Part shown: positions 34,671 to 44,504 of the stretch, piece by piece
Position numbering within the stretch: the stretch's first letter is position 1
Layout: each line of letters starts with the position of its first letter
Source: Flavobacterium sp. UBA5153
GTDB taxonomy: Bacteria; Bacteroidota; Bacteroidia; Flavobacteriales; Flavobacteriaceae
Length of the DNA stretch: 64,000 nucleotides
Assembly: GCA_002413745.1 (NCBI GenBank)
Contig: DHXP01000018.1
Span: forward strand, 81,231-145,230
Reading direction: 5' to 3'
Translations under genes and position numbers: made by a program
Notes under the pieces: generated by a model
The model's input: the letters and a program-made list of their open reading frames with translations, nothing else
Databases searched by the model: none
What the model was told of the DNA's origin: nothing

Positions 34671-36695
34671 TTGAAAAACACCTACTACATATTAGTACTA
34701 TTGCTGTTCGTTTTTTTTGGCTGTACCAAAAAAAGTCAAAATAAAAATGTTGTTAATTCAACCCAAGATAGTTTGTCTACCTATCTTTCCTTGGCAAATG
34801 ATTTTAGTTCAACTTCTGATAAAAGGCAAAAATATAATCAAAAAGCACTTGCCATCATCATTAATCAACCCAATGATTCAATGAATCGAGTGTATTTATT
34901 TAGGGTGGCAAATCGCTACTATAACATTAACAATTGGAGAGATTATAAGAAAACCGTTCAATTAGTTTTAAAAAAATCAGAACAAAGTAAAGATACTTTG
35001 AGTTCAGCTAAAGCCTATACGTATTTGGGGGACTTTTATGGTTCACAATCTGTTTCTGACAGTGCTTTTATGTATTATTTCAAGGCAGAAAAAATGTATC
35101 TTAAACTCAATGACAATTTGAATCTTGCCAAAACACGATTGAGCAAGGCATTGTTGCAATACAATGAAAGCGATTTTATGGGGAGTGAAATAGCAGTATT
35201 CAAGGCTTTAAGTGTCCTGAAAGGAGAAAATGCAAACGAAACAGTTTATGAATCCTATAACCTTTTAGGATTAATTTACAACGAATTGGGGGAATATGAA
35301 AAAGCTATTGAATATCATAATAAGGCCTTATCCAGTATCGATGACAAAACTACAAACATAATATTTCAGTCGAAGGCTACCTCATTGAACAACATAGGGT
35401 TAGTCTATCAAAATTTTAATAAAAACAAAGAGGCAATACCTTATTTTCTAAAAGGCATGGAACATAAAAATGATTTACTTTTATACAAACCAATAGTTTA
35501 TGCGGCGTTGTTGGATAATTTAGGATATTCCAGATTCAAACTGAAAGAATACAACGGAATTTCTGAAATGTTCAATGAATCATTGAAATTGAGAGACAGT
35601 TTGCATTTAACAATTGGAATTATCATCAGTCAAATCCATTTGTCTGAATATTATGCGTCTCAAAATGATACTATAAAAGCGTTACAATATTCCAATGAAG
35701 CACTTGCCACAGCTCGAAATTCAAAAAATAACAGGAATTTATTGTTGCCCCTGAAACAATTGGCGGTTATAGAACCCAAGAAATCGACTATTTATAACAA
35801 GGAATATATTCACATTAATGATAGTTTGCAAAAAGCTGATCGAAAAACGGGAAATAAATTTTCCCGTATAGAATATGAAACAGATGAAATTAAACAGGAA
35901 AACTCGGCTTTAACCACCCAGAACAGGAATTTGGTGTACATTTTTGGTTCTATTTTGATAGTGGGCTTGTTTTTGTACATCATTAAAGCGCAAAAAGCCA
36001 AAAACAGGGAATTGTTGTTCAAACAAGAACAACAAAAAGTCAATGAGGAAATCTATAGTTTAATGATTTCGCAACAAAGCGATGTGGAAACCATCAGGAT
36101 AAAAGAGAAAAAAAGAGTGGCGCAAGAATTGCATGATGGTGTTCTGGGAAGAATGTTTGGTGTGCGGATGAACTTGGACAGTTTGAATAAAATTCACGAT
36201 GAAACGGCTGCCCATCAAAGAAACAGCTACTTATCAGAATTGAAAAATATTGAACAAGATATTCGTGAAATTTCACATGATTTGAACAGGGAGAAATCGG
36301 AATTAATTAATAACTTCGTAGCCATTGTAGACAACTTATTAGAAGAACAAAAAAAGACGTTCAAATCAAAATTAGTTTCCACTATTGATTCGAACATCAA
36401 ATGGGAATCGATGAGTAATTCCATTAAAATTAATTTATATCGAATTGTCCAGGAGTCACTTCAAAATATTAACAGGTATGCCAATGCCAATGCCATCAAG
36501 GTAGAATTCAAAAAAGGCGTCGACAATTTGCTTTTAGAAATAAGTGATGACGGGATTGGATTTGATGTAAACAAGACAAAAAAAGGAATTGGCTTGCAAA
36601 ATATGCTTTCCAGAATTAATGAATGCAAAGGAACATTCGACATAAAATCTAAAAAAGGAGAAGGAACAATCATTACAGTTACAGTCCCAATATAA
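34671..36695 (+). CDS. Lipoprotein-type TPR sensor histidine kinase (HisKA_3 class)
   Basis: 674 residues from a TTG start. An N-terminal lipobox (VLLLFVFFGCTKK, C18) suggests a lipid-anchored or membrane-tethered sensor. Tetratricopeptide repeats fill about 60-390 (for example YNLLGLIYNELGEYEKAIEYHNKAL), then one membrane helix (YIFGSILIVGLFLYIIK, about 424-440), a coiled coil, the HisKA_3 phosphorylation helix with H488 (VAQELHDGVLGRMFGV), and a HATPase_c domain (LYRIVQESLQNINRYAN; SDDGIGFD; GIGLQNM). The periplasmic TPR part is the likely sensor. The response regulator starts 23 bp downstream and is surely its partner. Confidence 0.88.
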   Translation: MKNTYYILVLLLFVFFGCTKKSQNKNVVNSTQDSLSTYLSLANDFSSTSDKRQKYNQKALAIIINQPNDSMNRVYLFRVANRYYNINNWRDYKKTVQLVLKKSEQSKDTLSSAKAYTYLGDFYGSQSVSDSAFMYYFKAEKMYLKLNDNLNLAKTRLSKALLQYNESDFMGSEIAVFKALSVLKGENANETVYESYNLLGLIYNELGEYEKAIEYHNKALSSIDDKTTNIIFQSKATSLNNIGLVYQNFNKNKEAIPYFLKGMEHKNDLLLYKPIVYAALLDNLGYSRFKLKEYNGISEMFNESLKLRDSLHLTIGIIISQIHLSEYYASQNDTIKALQYSNEALATARNSKNNRNLLLPLKQLAVIEPKKSTIYNKEYIHINDSLQKADRKTGNKFSRIEYETDEIKQENSALTTQNRNLVYIFGSILIVGLFLYIIKAQKAKNRELLFKQEQQKVNEEIYSLMISQQSDVETIRIKEKKRVAQELHDGVLGRMFGVRMNLDSLNKIHDETAAHQRNSYLSELKNIEQDIREISHDLNREKSELINNFVAIVDNLLEEQKKTFKSKLVSTIDSNIKWESMSNSIKINLYRIVQESLQNINRYANANAIKVEFKKGVDNLLLEISDDGIGFDVNKTKKGIGLQNMLSRINECKGTFDIKSKKGEGTIITVTVPI

Positions 36696-36718
36696 CGACA
36701 AATAATAATTACAGAGAA

Positions 36719-37414
36719 ATGACAATTGACTCAACTACCGAATCAACAATTAAAAACAACATACTAATCGTAGATGATCATCCTTTTATTATAGAAGGTT
36801 ACAAGAATGCTATTACAAGATACAATCCAAAAGAATTTGAATTTTTTATTTCGCAAGCCAATGATTGCAAATCAGCATACGATATTATTACAAACCCGGA
36901 CACTTTGGCTTTTGATATCGCTTTTTTAGATATCAGTATGCCAACGTATGAAGAAAAGGGTCTTTTTTCTGGTGAGGATTTGGCAAAATTGTTAAACGAA
37001 TTCATGCCAAAATGCAAAATTATTTTACTCACCATGTACACGGAATTGCTTAAAATAAAGAACATTATTGATACCATAAACCCTAGTGGGCTAGTTATAA
37101 AAAATGATTTAACATTTGACGAGTTGCTTTTTGGCTTTGACAAAGTGATAAAAAATGAAACATATTATAGTCAGTCGATTCAAAAGATGATGGATCAGGA
37201 TCAACATGAAGCTATGGAAATCGACCTATTTGACAAACAAATTTTGTTTCATATTTCAAAAGGGACAAAAATAACAGATATTCCACAATATATCCCCATC
37301 ACTTTAAGCGCAATCGAAAAAAGAAAACAAAATTTAAAAGAATTATTGAATCTAGTAGACGGAAGTGATATTGAATTAGTTAGGGAGGCCAAAAACAAAG
37401 GGTTGTTATTTTAG
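36719..37414 (+). CDS. Response regulator, partner of the TPR histidine kinase
   Basis: 231 residues. The receiver domain (about 13-140) has the acidic pair in LIVDDHPF, the phospho-acceptor D71 (AFLDISMP), the Thr/Ser of ILLTMYTE and the Lys of VIKNDLTF. The output part (about 165-231) is in the place of a LuxR/NarL helix-turn-helix and keeps its rough outline (LFDKQILFHISKGTKITDIPQYIPITLSAIEKRKQNLKELL, in part), but it is divergent: the usual LTxRExEVL start is absent. It probably still binds DNA. Its spacing from the kinase gene points to co-transcription. A 28-nt perfect inverted repeat lies downstream. Confidence 0.85.
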   Translation: MTIDSTTESTIKNNILIVDDHPFIIEGYKNAITRYNPKEFEFFISQANDCKSAYDIITNPDTLAFDIAFLDISMPTYEEKGLFSGEDLAKLLNEFMPKCKIILLTMYTELLKIKNIIDTINPSGLVIKNDLTFDELLFGFDKVIKNETYYSQSIQKMMDQDQHEAMEIDLFDKQILFHISKGTKITDIPQYIPITLSAIEKRKQNLKELLNLVDGSDIELVREAKNKGLLF

Positions 37415-37472
37415 GATCAACTCAAATTATTGTCATTTTGCTTAAAGTTTACGGAAATAGAGTTTTATAATT

Positions 37473-37547
37473 TTGTCATTCCGACGCAGGAGGAATCTCA
37501 GTTAGTTGCTCAGGTTTGTTGAGATTCCTCCTGCGTCGGAATGACAA
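37473..37547. repeat. Dispersed inverted repeat (family B, perfect 28-nt pair)
   Basis: The arms at 37473-37500 and 37520-37547 are perfectly complementary over 28 nt with a 19-nt loop; each ends in the TCATTCCGACG / CGTCGGAATGA motif. It lies between convergent genes, so it can form a long hairpin at the end of both transcripts. Confidence 0.85.
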
Positions 37548-37593
37548 ATAGTTGTGTTTTTGCTAGTAAATTCAAAACTAAAATGAAAAAAAT

Positions 37594-38643
37594 CTATTCT
37601 TCACTCAAAGAATTCCAGCCTCTGGCTTTCAAGGGAATTCGAGTATTGGCGCGAGTCACCAAATGGATTCCTTCGCTTTCCTGAGTCATATGACCTATAA
37701 TCGTAAAATTCGGATTCCCTTTTATCTTGTCAAAATCTTCCATCGCAATGGTAAAAAGTAATTCATAATCTTCGCCACCATTTATTGCCACTGTAGTTGA
37801 ATCCAGATTAAATTCTTCACAAGTCGAAATCAGTTGTGGATCGAGAGGCAATTTATCTTCATACAAGTTACAACCTACTTTTGATTGTTTACATATATGA
37901 ATGATTTCCGACGACAATCCATCCGAAATATCAATCATCGATGTTGGTTTTATTTCCAATGCATGCAATAAGGTGCGCACATCTTTTCGGGCTTCGGGTT
38001 TCAATTGGCGTTCAATTAAATACGTGTATGCGTCCAGATCAGGTTGCGAATTCGGGTTTACCTGAAAAACTTGTTTCTCCCGTTCCAAAACCTGCAATCC
38101 CATATAAGCGGCTCCAATATCACCGGTTACCACCAATAAATCCGTTTGGTTTGCTCCGTTTCTATACGCAATTTCATTTTCATCGGCTTCGCCAATAGCG
38201 GTAATGCTGATAATCAATCCTTTTTGCGAAGAAGTCGTGTCACCACCAATAACATCAACCTTATATTCATCGGCAGCACGAGAAATTCCGTCAAATAATT
38301 CTTCTAGAGCTTCCAGCGGAAAACGATTAGAAACCGCTATCGAAATCAGGATTTGAGTGGCTTTGGCATTCATCGCACAAATATCGGAAACGTTTACCAC
38401 GACAGCCTTGTAGCCCAAATGTCTCAAGGGCACATAAGCCAAGTCAAAATGAACGCCTTCTATCAACAAATCTGTAGAAACAACTACTTTTTTGTCTTTA
38501 AAATCAAGAATTGCGGCATCATCACCAATTCCTTTCAGGGTTGAGGGTTGTGATGGGATAAAGTTTTTTGTAAGGTGTTCTATAAGTCCAAATTCTCCAA
38601 GCTGTGCAATACTGGTGCGTTGAGGTGATTTATCTTCGATCAT
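37594..38643 (-). CDS. thiL: Thiamine-monophosphate kinase
   Basis: About 349 residues from the Met at 38643; a frame extension to 38700 adds 19 residues that are unlike the family, so I prefer the internal start. It phosphorylates thiamine monophosphate to the active diphosphate coenzyme. The AIR-synthase-like fold shows GIGDDAAILDF, the magnesium-binding aspartates of VIGGDTTSSQKG, MIDISDGLSSE and NGGEDYELLFT, all family hallmarks. Cytoplasmic. Transcribed leftward, divergent from the sugar kinase at 38738. No thiamine-pyrophosphate riboswitch is visible upstream. Confidence 0.93.
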   Translation of the reverse strand: MIEDKSPQRTSIAQLGEFGLIEHLTKNFIPSQPSTLKGIGDDAAILDFKDKKVVVSTDLLIEGVHFDLAYVPLRHLGYKAVVVNVSDICAMNAKATQILISIAVSNRFPLEALEELFDGISRAADEYKVDVIGGDTTSSQKGLIISITAIGEADENEIAYRNGANQTDLLVVTGDIGAAYMGLQVLEREKQVFQVNPNSQPDLDAYTYLIERQLKPEARKDVRTLLHALEIKPTSMIDISDGLSSEIIHICKQSKVGCNLYEDKLPLDPQLISTCEEFNLDSTTVAINGGEDYELLFTIAMEDFDKIKGNPNFTIIGHMTQESEGIHLVTRANTRIPLKARGWNSLSEE

Positions 38644-38737
38644 TATTTTTGTTTTTGAAGTTGCGAAGGTACGAAGAATTTTTTGCCGCAAATTGCACAA
38701 ATATTCATTAAATTTATTGCGACTTTAAATTTATAAA

Positions 38738-39673
38738 ATGAAAACATCCGATATCGTAACCTTGACCGTCAATCCATCTCTTGATAAAAGTGCACATTTT
38801 ACAGGCTTGGTAGCGGAACAAAAAATCCGTTGCGGAGCACCACGTTATGATGCAGGAGGTGGCGGAATCAATGTTTCTAAAGCCATTGCCCGTTTAGGAG
38901 GAGAATCATTATGTGTATTTACTTCGGGTGGATCACCGGGAATCAAGTTGGAAGAATTGGTACGGCAAGAAGGAATTGCCATAAAAACAATACCAACACA
39001 AAATTGGACTAGGGAAAATCTGGTGGCTTTGGACACCAATACCAATGCGCAATATCGTTTTTGTTTTCCTGGAGCTGTAATTTCAAATGCCGAAAAAGAG
39101 GATATCATTCAAACAATTCAAGAATTAAAACCCAAATATTTAGTGGCAAGCGGCAGTTTAAACGAAGGATTGTCGACAGATTTCTATCAGCACATTGCCG
39201 ATTTAGCCAAGGAATCCGGCACAAAAATAATAGTGGATACTTCAGGGGAAGCATTGAAAAAAGTTCTGGAAACAGGGGTGTATTTAATGAAACCAAATAT
39301 TGGGGAATTGGCTAAATTAATTGGAGTCGAAAGATTGGAAAGGGATGAAGTCGAGCAAGCAGCACGAACATTAATCCAAAAAGGAAGTGCCGAAATCGTG
39401 GTGGTTTCATTAGGTTCTCAAGGAGCAGTTTTGGTAACGGCAACTCAAACAGAGTTCGTTCCTGCGCCAAATGTGGTCAAGAAAAGCACCGTAGGAGCAG
39501 GCGACAGTATGGTTGGCGCAATGGTTTGGGCATTGTCCCAAAACAAAAGTTTAAAAGAAGTCGTGCAATGGGGAGTTGCCTGTGGTTCTGCTGCAACAAT
39601 GAATGAAGGAACGCAATTATTTAAATTGGAGGATGTCAAGCGATTGTTTGAGCAGTTAAATAAAACATCGTAG
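38738..39673 (+). CDS. PfkB-family hexose kinase (1-phosphofructokinase / tagatose-6-phosphate kinase type)
   Basis: 311 residues. A ribokinase-fold sugar-phosphate kinase. The sugar-binding N-terminal motif AGGGGINVSKAIARLGG (about 41-57) and the C-terminal catalytic GAGDSMVGAMVWAL, with the catalytic-base Asp, are intact. The LTVNPSLDKS start is that of the FruK/LacC/PfkB group that acts on phosphorylated fructose or tagatose. The exact substrate cannot be told. Monocistronic, ends near a repeat and a bidirectional terminator. Confidence 0.88.
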   Translation: MKTSDIVTLTVNPSLDKSAHFTGLVAEQKIRCGAPRYDAGGGGINVSKAIARLGGESLCVFTSGGSPGIKLEELVRQEGIAIKTIPTQNWTRENLVALDTNTNAQYRFCFPGAVISNAEKEDIIQTIQELKPKYLVASGSLNEGLSTDFYQHIADLAKESGTKIIVDTSGEALKKVLETGVYLMKPNIGELAKLIGVERLERDEVEQAARTLIQKGSAEIVVVSLGSQGAVLVTATQTEFVPAPNVVKKSTVGAGDSMVGAMVWALSQNKSLKEVVQWGVACGSAATMNEGTQLFKLEDVKRLFEQLNKTS

Positions 39674-39747
39674 AGACGCATACAATGGTAGATATGCACA
39701 AATGTAGAGACGCATAATGGTAGAGATGCACTGCAGTGCGTCTCTAC
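39671..39747. repeat. GTAGAGACGCA repeat array with terminal palindrome
   Basis: Three direct copies of GTAGAGACGCAT or near variants are followed by a 28-bp near-perfect palindrome (39720-39747; centre GCACTGCAGTGC, arms GTAGAGA/TCTCTAC, one mismatch). It abuts the stop codon of the sugar kinase gene. Confidence 0.7.
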
Positions 39748-39757
39748 GATATAACAA

Positions 39758-39789
39758 AAAAACCTGACAATTTTCATTATCAGGTTTTC
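39758..39789. terminator. Bidirectional terminator between the sugar kinase and lepA
   Basis: AAAACCTGA / TCAGGTTTT stem with a 12-nt loop and T/A runs on both sides, between convergent genes. A GTCTATTCTCT motif shared with the window's left end follows it. Confidence 0.75.
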
Positions 39790-39825
39790 TCTATTATCGA
39801 TCCGTCTATTCTCTTTTTTTTAAAA

Positions 39826-41622
39826 TTAATCATTCAACTTCAACACCGCCATAAATGCTTCTTGCGGGATTTCTACATTTCCAACTAAACGCATTCGTTT
39901 TTTACCTTTTTTCTGTTTCTCTAAAAGTTTACGTTTACGAGAAATATCGCCACCATAACATTTTGCGGTAACATCTTTTCGTAAGGCTTTTATCGTTTCA
40001 CGAGAAATTACTTTCACCCCAATAGCTGCTTGAACAGGAATATCAAATTGCTGACGCGGAATTAATTCTTTCAATTTTTCGCACATTTTTTTACCTATTT
40101 GATATGCATTATCGGCATGCATTAAGGAAGACAAAGCATCAACAATGGTAGCATTTAACAATATATCTACTTTTACCAAATTTGAAGTTCGCATCCCAAT
40201 TGGCGTATAATCAAATGAAGCGTAACCTTTAGAAACGGTCTTCAAACGGTCATAAAAGTCGAATACAATCTCTGCCAAAGGCATGTCAAAAGTCAATTCT
40301 ACGCGTTCAGTTGTCAAATAAGTTTGATTCGTAATTAAACCGCGTTTCTCAATACACAAGGACATTACATTTCCAACATAATCGGATTTAGTAATAATGG
40401 TAGCTTTTATAAAAGGCTCTTCAACATGGTCTAAACGAGAAGGCTCGGGTAAATCTGTTGGATTGTTTACAACCAATGGTTTTTCCGGATCTTTTTTGGT
40501 GTAAGCCAAATACGAAACGTTGGGAACGGTTGTGATAACGGTCATATTAAACTCTCGTTCAAGACGCTCTTGTATAATTTCCATATGCAACATTCCTAAG
40601 AATCCACAGCGGAAACCAAATCCCAATGCCGCAGAACTTTCTGGCAAAAATACCAAGGAAGCATCGTTCAACTGCAGTTTTTCCATAGAGTTTCTCAACT
40701 CCTCATAATCTTCAGTGTCCACAGGATAAATCCCCGCAAAAACCATCGGTTTCACATCTTCAAAACCTTGAATTATATTGGTTGTTGGCGTTTTTGCATC
40801 CGTCAACGTGTCGCCCACTTTTACCTCTTTTGCCTCTTTAATTCCCGAAATCAAATAACCAACATCACCTGCAGAAATAACTTGTTTCGGAACTTGATTT
40901 AATTTTAATGTGCCAATTTCATCCGCAAAATATTCATTTCCGGTTGCCATAAACTTTATTTTCTGGCCTTTTCGGATTTGTCCATTCTTCACACGAAAAA
41001 TAACTTCAATTCCACGAAACGGATTGTAATGAGAGTCGAAAATTAAAGCCTGCAACGGTTCGTCTATATTTCCTTTTGGTGGAGGAATTCTTTCGATAAT
41101 GGCTGCCAAAATATTTTCGACACCCAGGCCCGTTTTCCCCGAAGCGTGAATAATATCCTCCAATTTGCAACCTAATAGGTCAACAATATCATCACTTACT
41201 TCTTCCGGATTGGCACTTGGCAAATCTACTTTATTCAAAATCGGAATAATTTCCAAGTCATTTTCTAGCGCCAAATATAAATTTGAAATCGTTTGTGCCT
41301 GAATACTTTGTGCCGCATCCACAATCAAAAGTGCGCCTTCACAAGCCGCAATCGAGCGGGAAACTTCATACGAAAAATCAACGTGACCAGGAGTATCAAT
41401 CAAATTCAGGATGTATTCTTCCCCTTTATAAGTGTATTCCATCTGAATCGCGTGACTTTTAATCGTGATTCCACGTTCGCGCTCCAAGTCCATATTGTCA
41501 AGCAATTGCGCTTTTTCTTCACGCGCAGTTACCGTATTTGTTGCGCCAAGAAGTCGGTCAGCAAGCGTACTTTTCCCGTGATCAATGTGTGCAATAATGC
41601 AAAAATTCCGTATGTTTTTCAT
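39826..41622 (-). CDS. lepA: Elongation factor 4 (LepA), back-translocating GTPase
   Basis: 598 residues, the standard length. It binds ribosomes and remobilises stalled elongation complexes. The GTPase domain has G1 AHIDHGKST (11-19), G3 DTPGHVDF and G4 NKVDLPSA. The EF-G-like domains and the LepA-specific C-terminal domain (about 480-598; [29 protein letters not shown]) are present. Cytoplasmic and membrane-associated. Monocistronic, with a terminator past its stop. Confidence 0.96.
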   Translation of the reverse strand: MKNIRNFCIIAHIDHGKSTLADRLLGATNTVTAREEKAQLLDNMDLERERGITIKSHAIQMEYTYKGEEYILNLIDTPGHVDFSYEVSRSIAACEGALLIVDAAQSIQAQTISNLYLALENDLEIIPILNKVDLPSANPEEVSDDIVDLLGCKLEDIIHASGKTGLGVENILAAIIERIPPPKGNIDEPLQALIFDSHYNPFRGIEVIFRVKNGQIRKGQKIKFMATGNEYFADEIGTLKLNQVPKQVISAGDVGYLISGIKEAKEVKVGDTLTDAKTPTTNIIQGFEDVKPMVFAGIYPVDTEDYEELRNSMEKLQLNDASLVFLPESSAALGFGFRCGFLGMLHMEIIQERLEREFNMTVITTVPNVSYLAYTKKDPEKPLVVNNPTDLPEPSRLDHVEEPFIKATIITKSDYVGNVMSLCIEKRGLITNQTYLTTERVELTFDMPLAEIVFDFYDRLKTVSKGYASFDYTPIGMRTSNLVKVDILLNATIVDALSSLMHADNAYQIGKKMCEKLKELIPRQQFDIPVQAAIGVKVISRETIKALRKDVTAKCYGGDISRKRKLLEKQKKGKKRMRLVGNVEIPQEAFMAVLKLND

Positions 41623-41965
41623 TCTTTGTTTATGTCAATTTTTTTGGTGTGACCGCAAGGGTCGGGCTTTTCGTTACAATCTTGTCATTGCGAGCTTGTG
41701 TGGCAATCTCTCAACAACAAGGATTTCCTCTGCAAATGAAATTCACTGAACTCCTATAAAAATAAAAGTATAGTGAAGTAATCCCTCACGCAATCGCTTA
41801 TTGCGATAATTAATCTGCAAAGATAATTCAAAGTTAATCAGCGTCAAAGGAGTTTCAAGATAAAAGAATAATGATGTGTTTTTAAAATTTTAATTTAAAA
41901 TATTCATCTTTCAATTTTATAAACATTTTAAAAACAAAATAAAAAAATCACTAGTAGCCATAGTG
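41623..41965. other. Intergenic region between lepA and the flexirubin cluster
   Basis: No gene is seen in 343 bases. About 41680-41830 holds a G/C-richer repeat-like segment (TTGTCATTGCGAGC, GTGTGGCAATCTCTCAAC, then TCACGCAATCGC-TTAT-TGCGATAA) that resembles dispersed repeats of flavobacterial genomes. The rest is A/T-rich. Confidence 0.5.
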
Positions 41966-43213
41966 TTATTTGTTTTTCTTATTATCCATTTCGATGATAT
42001 AAGCCATGTTTTTAATTAAATTATCGTGTTTTTTTACAAAAGGATTGGTTTCGTCCCAAACATAACCAGCTAAAACAGCACAAATTTTACGTTTTACATC
42101 TGGGTTTTCCGGTTGATGAAAAAATAATGTCTGCAGATTTCCGGTGTACCATTCTTTTACATAAGTGGTAAAAACGGCAATTCCTCGTTTCATATATCCT
42201 GTAAATTCTTCTTCCCAATCGACTGCAATTCCCTGTGATTCTTTCAAATAAAGTTTAGCAGCAAGTATTCCGGATTCGGCAGCAAAAGCAACTCCTGAGG
42301 AGAAAACGGGATCCAAAAATTCCGAACTATTGCCGGTTAAAGCAAAACCGTCACCATACATTTTTTTTACCGAACGGGAATAATTTTCCAATTTCACCGG
42401 TTCAAACAAGAAATCAACTCCCTTAAATCGTTTGATATAATAATCAGAAAGTTGAATGGCCTTTTTTAGCGCTTCGGTATTGTCTTTGTTTTCTGAAAGC
42501 GAATTGATAAAATCGGTCGGGCCAACAATGCCTAAACTTGTATTTCCGTTAGAAAAAGGAATTACCCATAGCCACACTTGGGTTTCCAGAATATCAAAAG
42601 AAATCATAGTTCCTTCTTCGCCTTCAGGTCTGTTGAGGTCTTCCACATGTGTGAAAATAGAAGAATGCGGATCTAATTTTGAGGGTGTGTCTAAATCTAA
42701 AAGCCGAGGTAAAACTCTGCCATAACCGCTGGAATCTATGATGAATTTGGCGTGAATTTCTTTTAGATTTCCGGCTGCATCTTTAACGATAGTTTTAGAA
42801 TTCTTTCCTTCAAAAGTAACTGCCACAACTTCCGATTCAAATTCTAAATCAATTCCTTTTCTGATTATTTCTTGTGCCATTGTGTTGTCAAAATCGGCTC
42901 TTGGCACTTGCCACGTCCAATCCCAACCTTTTCCAAATTTTTTACTAAAATCAAAAATGCAAATTTCTTCGCCTCGAATGAATCGAGCTCCCAATTTTTT
43001 TTCGAAATTCATTGCATCTAAACATTCAAATAATTCCGCTTCGGCAAAATGATCCATAACGCGAGGAATTAAGCTTTCGCCAACGACCAGCCTGGGAAAT
43101 TTTGTTTTTTCGACTATTTTCACCTTGACATTGTTATTATGAAGGTATGATGCCGAAACACATCCGGAAGGGCCAGCACCAATTATTAAAACATCTACGT
43201 ATTCCTGTAACAT
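41966..43213 (-). CDS. Flavin-dependent halogenase-like oxidoreductase of the flexirubin cluster
   Basis: 415 residues. The N-terminal FAD-binding motif is GAGPSG (12-17). The halogenase hallmark WxWxIP is present as WLWVIP (W214-P219). VGESLIP (44-50) and K73 in EKKLGARF align with the conserved Lys that forms the chloramine intermediate in phenolic halogenases. Flexirubins are commonly chlorinated on the aryl head, so this is probably the chlorinating enzyme. A plain FAD-dependent hydroxylase or oxidoreductase is the alternative. It lies 14 bp after the methyltransferase gene on the same strand, divergent from the main operon. Confidence 0.8.
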   Translation of the reverse strand: MLQEYVDVLIIGAGPSGCVSASYLHNNNVKVKIVEKTKFPRLVVGESLIPRVMDHFAEAELFECLDAMNFEKKLGARFIRGEEICIFDFSKKFGKGWDWTWQVPRADFDNTMAQEIIRKGIDLEFESEVVAVTFEGKNSKTIVKDAAGNLKEIHAKFIIDSSGYGRVLPRLLDLDTPSKLDPHSSIFTHVEDLNRPEGEEGTMISFDILETQVWLWVIPFSNGNTSLGIVGPTDFINSLSENKDNTEALKKAIQLSDYYIKRFKGVDFLFEPVKLENYSRSVKKMYGDGFALTGNSSEFLDPVFSSGVAFAAESGILAAKLYLKESQGIAVDWEEEFTGYMKRGIAVFTTYVKEWYTGNLQTLFFHQPENPDVKRKICAVLAGYVWDETNPFVKKHDNLIKNMAYIIEMDNKKNK

Positions 43214-43227
43214 AATTTAAATTTAAA

Positions 43228-44289
43228 TTATTTTTTCTTGCATTTAATCAAAGTATGGCTCATTCCTATGATTTCATGAAGTTCATCAACCACAAAACCA
43301 GTTTTTTCAATTAAATTCAAAACATCTTGTGAATGATACATTTGACTGTTTCCATTGGCAACAGCTGTAAAATATAAGGATGTTGCGTGTAAACTGTAAG
43401 TTGAGGCTTGAAATTTTTGTAAATCCCAAAAGGTTTCCAAAATATAAAAACTAGCATCTGCTGTCATTGATTCATGAGCTCTTTTAAAAAGACCTGAAAT
43501 TTCCTCTAATGAAAAGCAGTCAATAAACTGACTCATCCAGATAACATCAAAACCTTTTGGAAAAGGAATCGAATTGTCTAATAAATTAATGTCTGTTGCT
43601 GAAATTCTGTCTTCAAATCCGGCCTTGGCAATGTTTTTTCGGGCAACATTAGCTTGTCCTGGCAAATCTAAAATAGTGATTTTTACGTTTGGGTCATATT
43701 TTGCACACTGCAATGAAAACTTACCTGTGTTTCCGCCTACATCCAAGAAAGATTTTGGATCATCCTTAAATAAAATGGGCATTACATCCGGGAAAGTGTA
43801 GTCAGAATAGAAATGATCAAAGTCAAACCAGCTTTTTTTAATTTTTTCTGGCAATTTAGACAAGCCTTGATAAACGGTATCCCAATCGCCGAGTTCTTTT
43901 AATCCTTCAGGCTTTCCGTTTGTTATTGATTCTTCAAGATGATTAATGGCTAGATAATTCACGTCTTGGGTAAAATCCATATTGATATTGGTCATTTTGT
44001 CTCTCAAAATAAAATAACCTGTTTTTGTCAAAATAAATTCATTGTCTTTCAAATAAACCATTTCTAAACTTAAACCAGCTTCCAGTAATACTTTTACCCC
44101 GTAAACAGATAAATTTAATTCGGTAGCTATTGTTTCAATGCTGGCTTTGTCTTTTTTAAACAGATAATCTAATATTCCTATATTTCTAAGTGTTTTTGCA
44201 GCTTGAAACATAATTGGTGCAAAAGCAATTTTTTGTGCGTCTAAATTCGCCTGAATAACACTCTTTTTGTCAGAACCGAAATCTTTCAT
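43228..44289 (-). CDS. SAM-dependent O-methyltransferase-like protein of the flexirubin cluster
   Basis: 353 residues. An N-terminal winged-helix dimerisation domain (about 15-110; IETIATELNLSVYGVKVLLEAG) is followed by a class I methyltransferase domain with the SAM-binding loop FLDVGGNTGKF (about 185-195) and the acidic residue after strand 2 (ITILDLPGQ). The layout is that of plant- and antibiotic-type O- or C-methyltransferases. In the cluster it could methylate the aryl head or ring, and flexirubins often carry a ring methyl; the position is inference. Co-transcribed with the halogenase-like gene. Confidence 0.82.
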   Translation of the reverse strand: MKDFGSDKKSVIQANLDAQKIAFAPIMFQAAKTLRNIGILDYLFKKDKASIETIATELNLSVYGVKVLLEAGLSLEMVYLKDNEFILTKTGYFILRDKMTNINMDFTQDVNYLAINHLEESITNGKPEGLKELGDWDTVYQGLSKLPEKIKKSWFDFDHFYSDYTFPDVMPILFKDDPKSFLDVGGNTGKFSLQCAKYDPNVKITILDLPGQANVARKNIAKAGFEDRISATDINLLDNSIPFPKGFDVIWMSQFIDCFSLEEISGLFKRAHESMTADASFYILETFWDLQKFQASTYSLHATSLYFTAVANGNSQMYHSQDVLNLIEKTGFVVDELHEIIGMSHTLIKCKKK

Positions 44290-44504
44290 TCTTAAGTTTT
44301 TGGCATTAGTTTAATGCATAAGTAGCAGTTCGCGTGGTTGTGGTGTGAATTGTTGCGAGCGTGCGAGTAGTTGAACAAAAAGGCGTTTTGATTTTCTATT
44401 CTAAACAATATTATGCTATATTTACATCTATCAAATTAACCACATTAAATTCTAAATAAAAATTAATTTTTAATTTATTTAATAACAAATCATAAACAAG
44501 TTGA

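Noticed and set aside
37594-38700. Longer thiL start at 38700
   Set aside because: The extra 19 residues do not fit the family and include part of the divergent promoter space; the Met at 38643 gives the normal N-terminus.
38644-38737. TPP riboswitch upstream of thiL
   Set aside because: The 94-bp divergent spacer is too short and lacks the conserved CUGAGA and ACCUGA segments.
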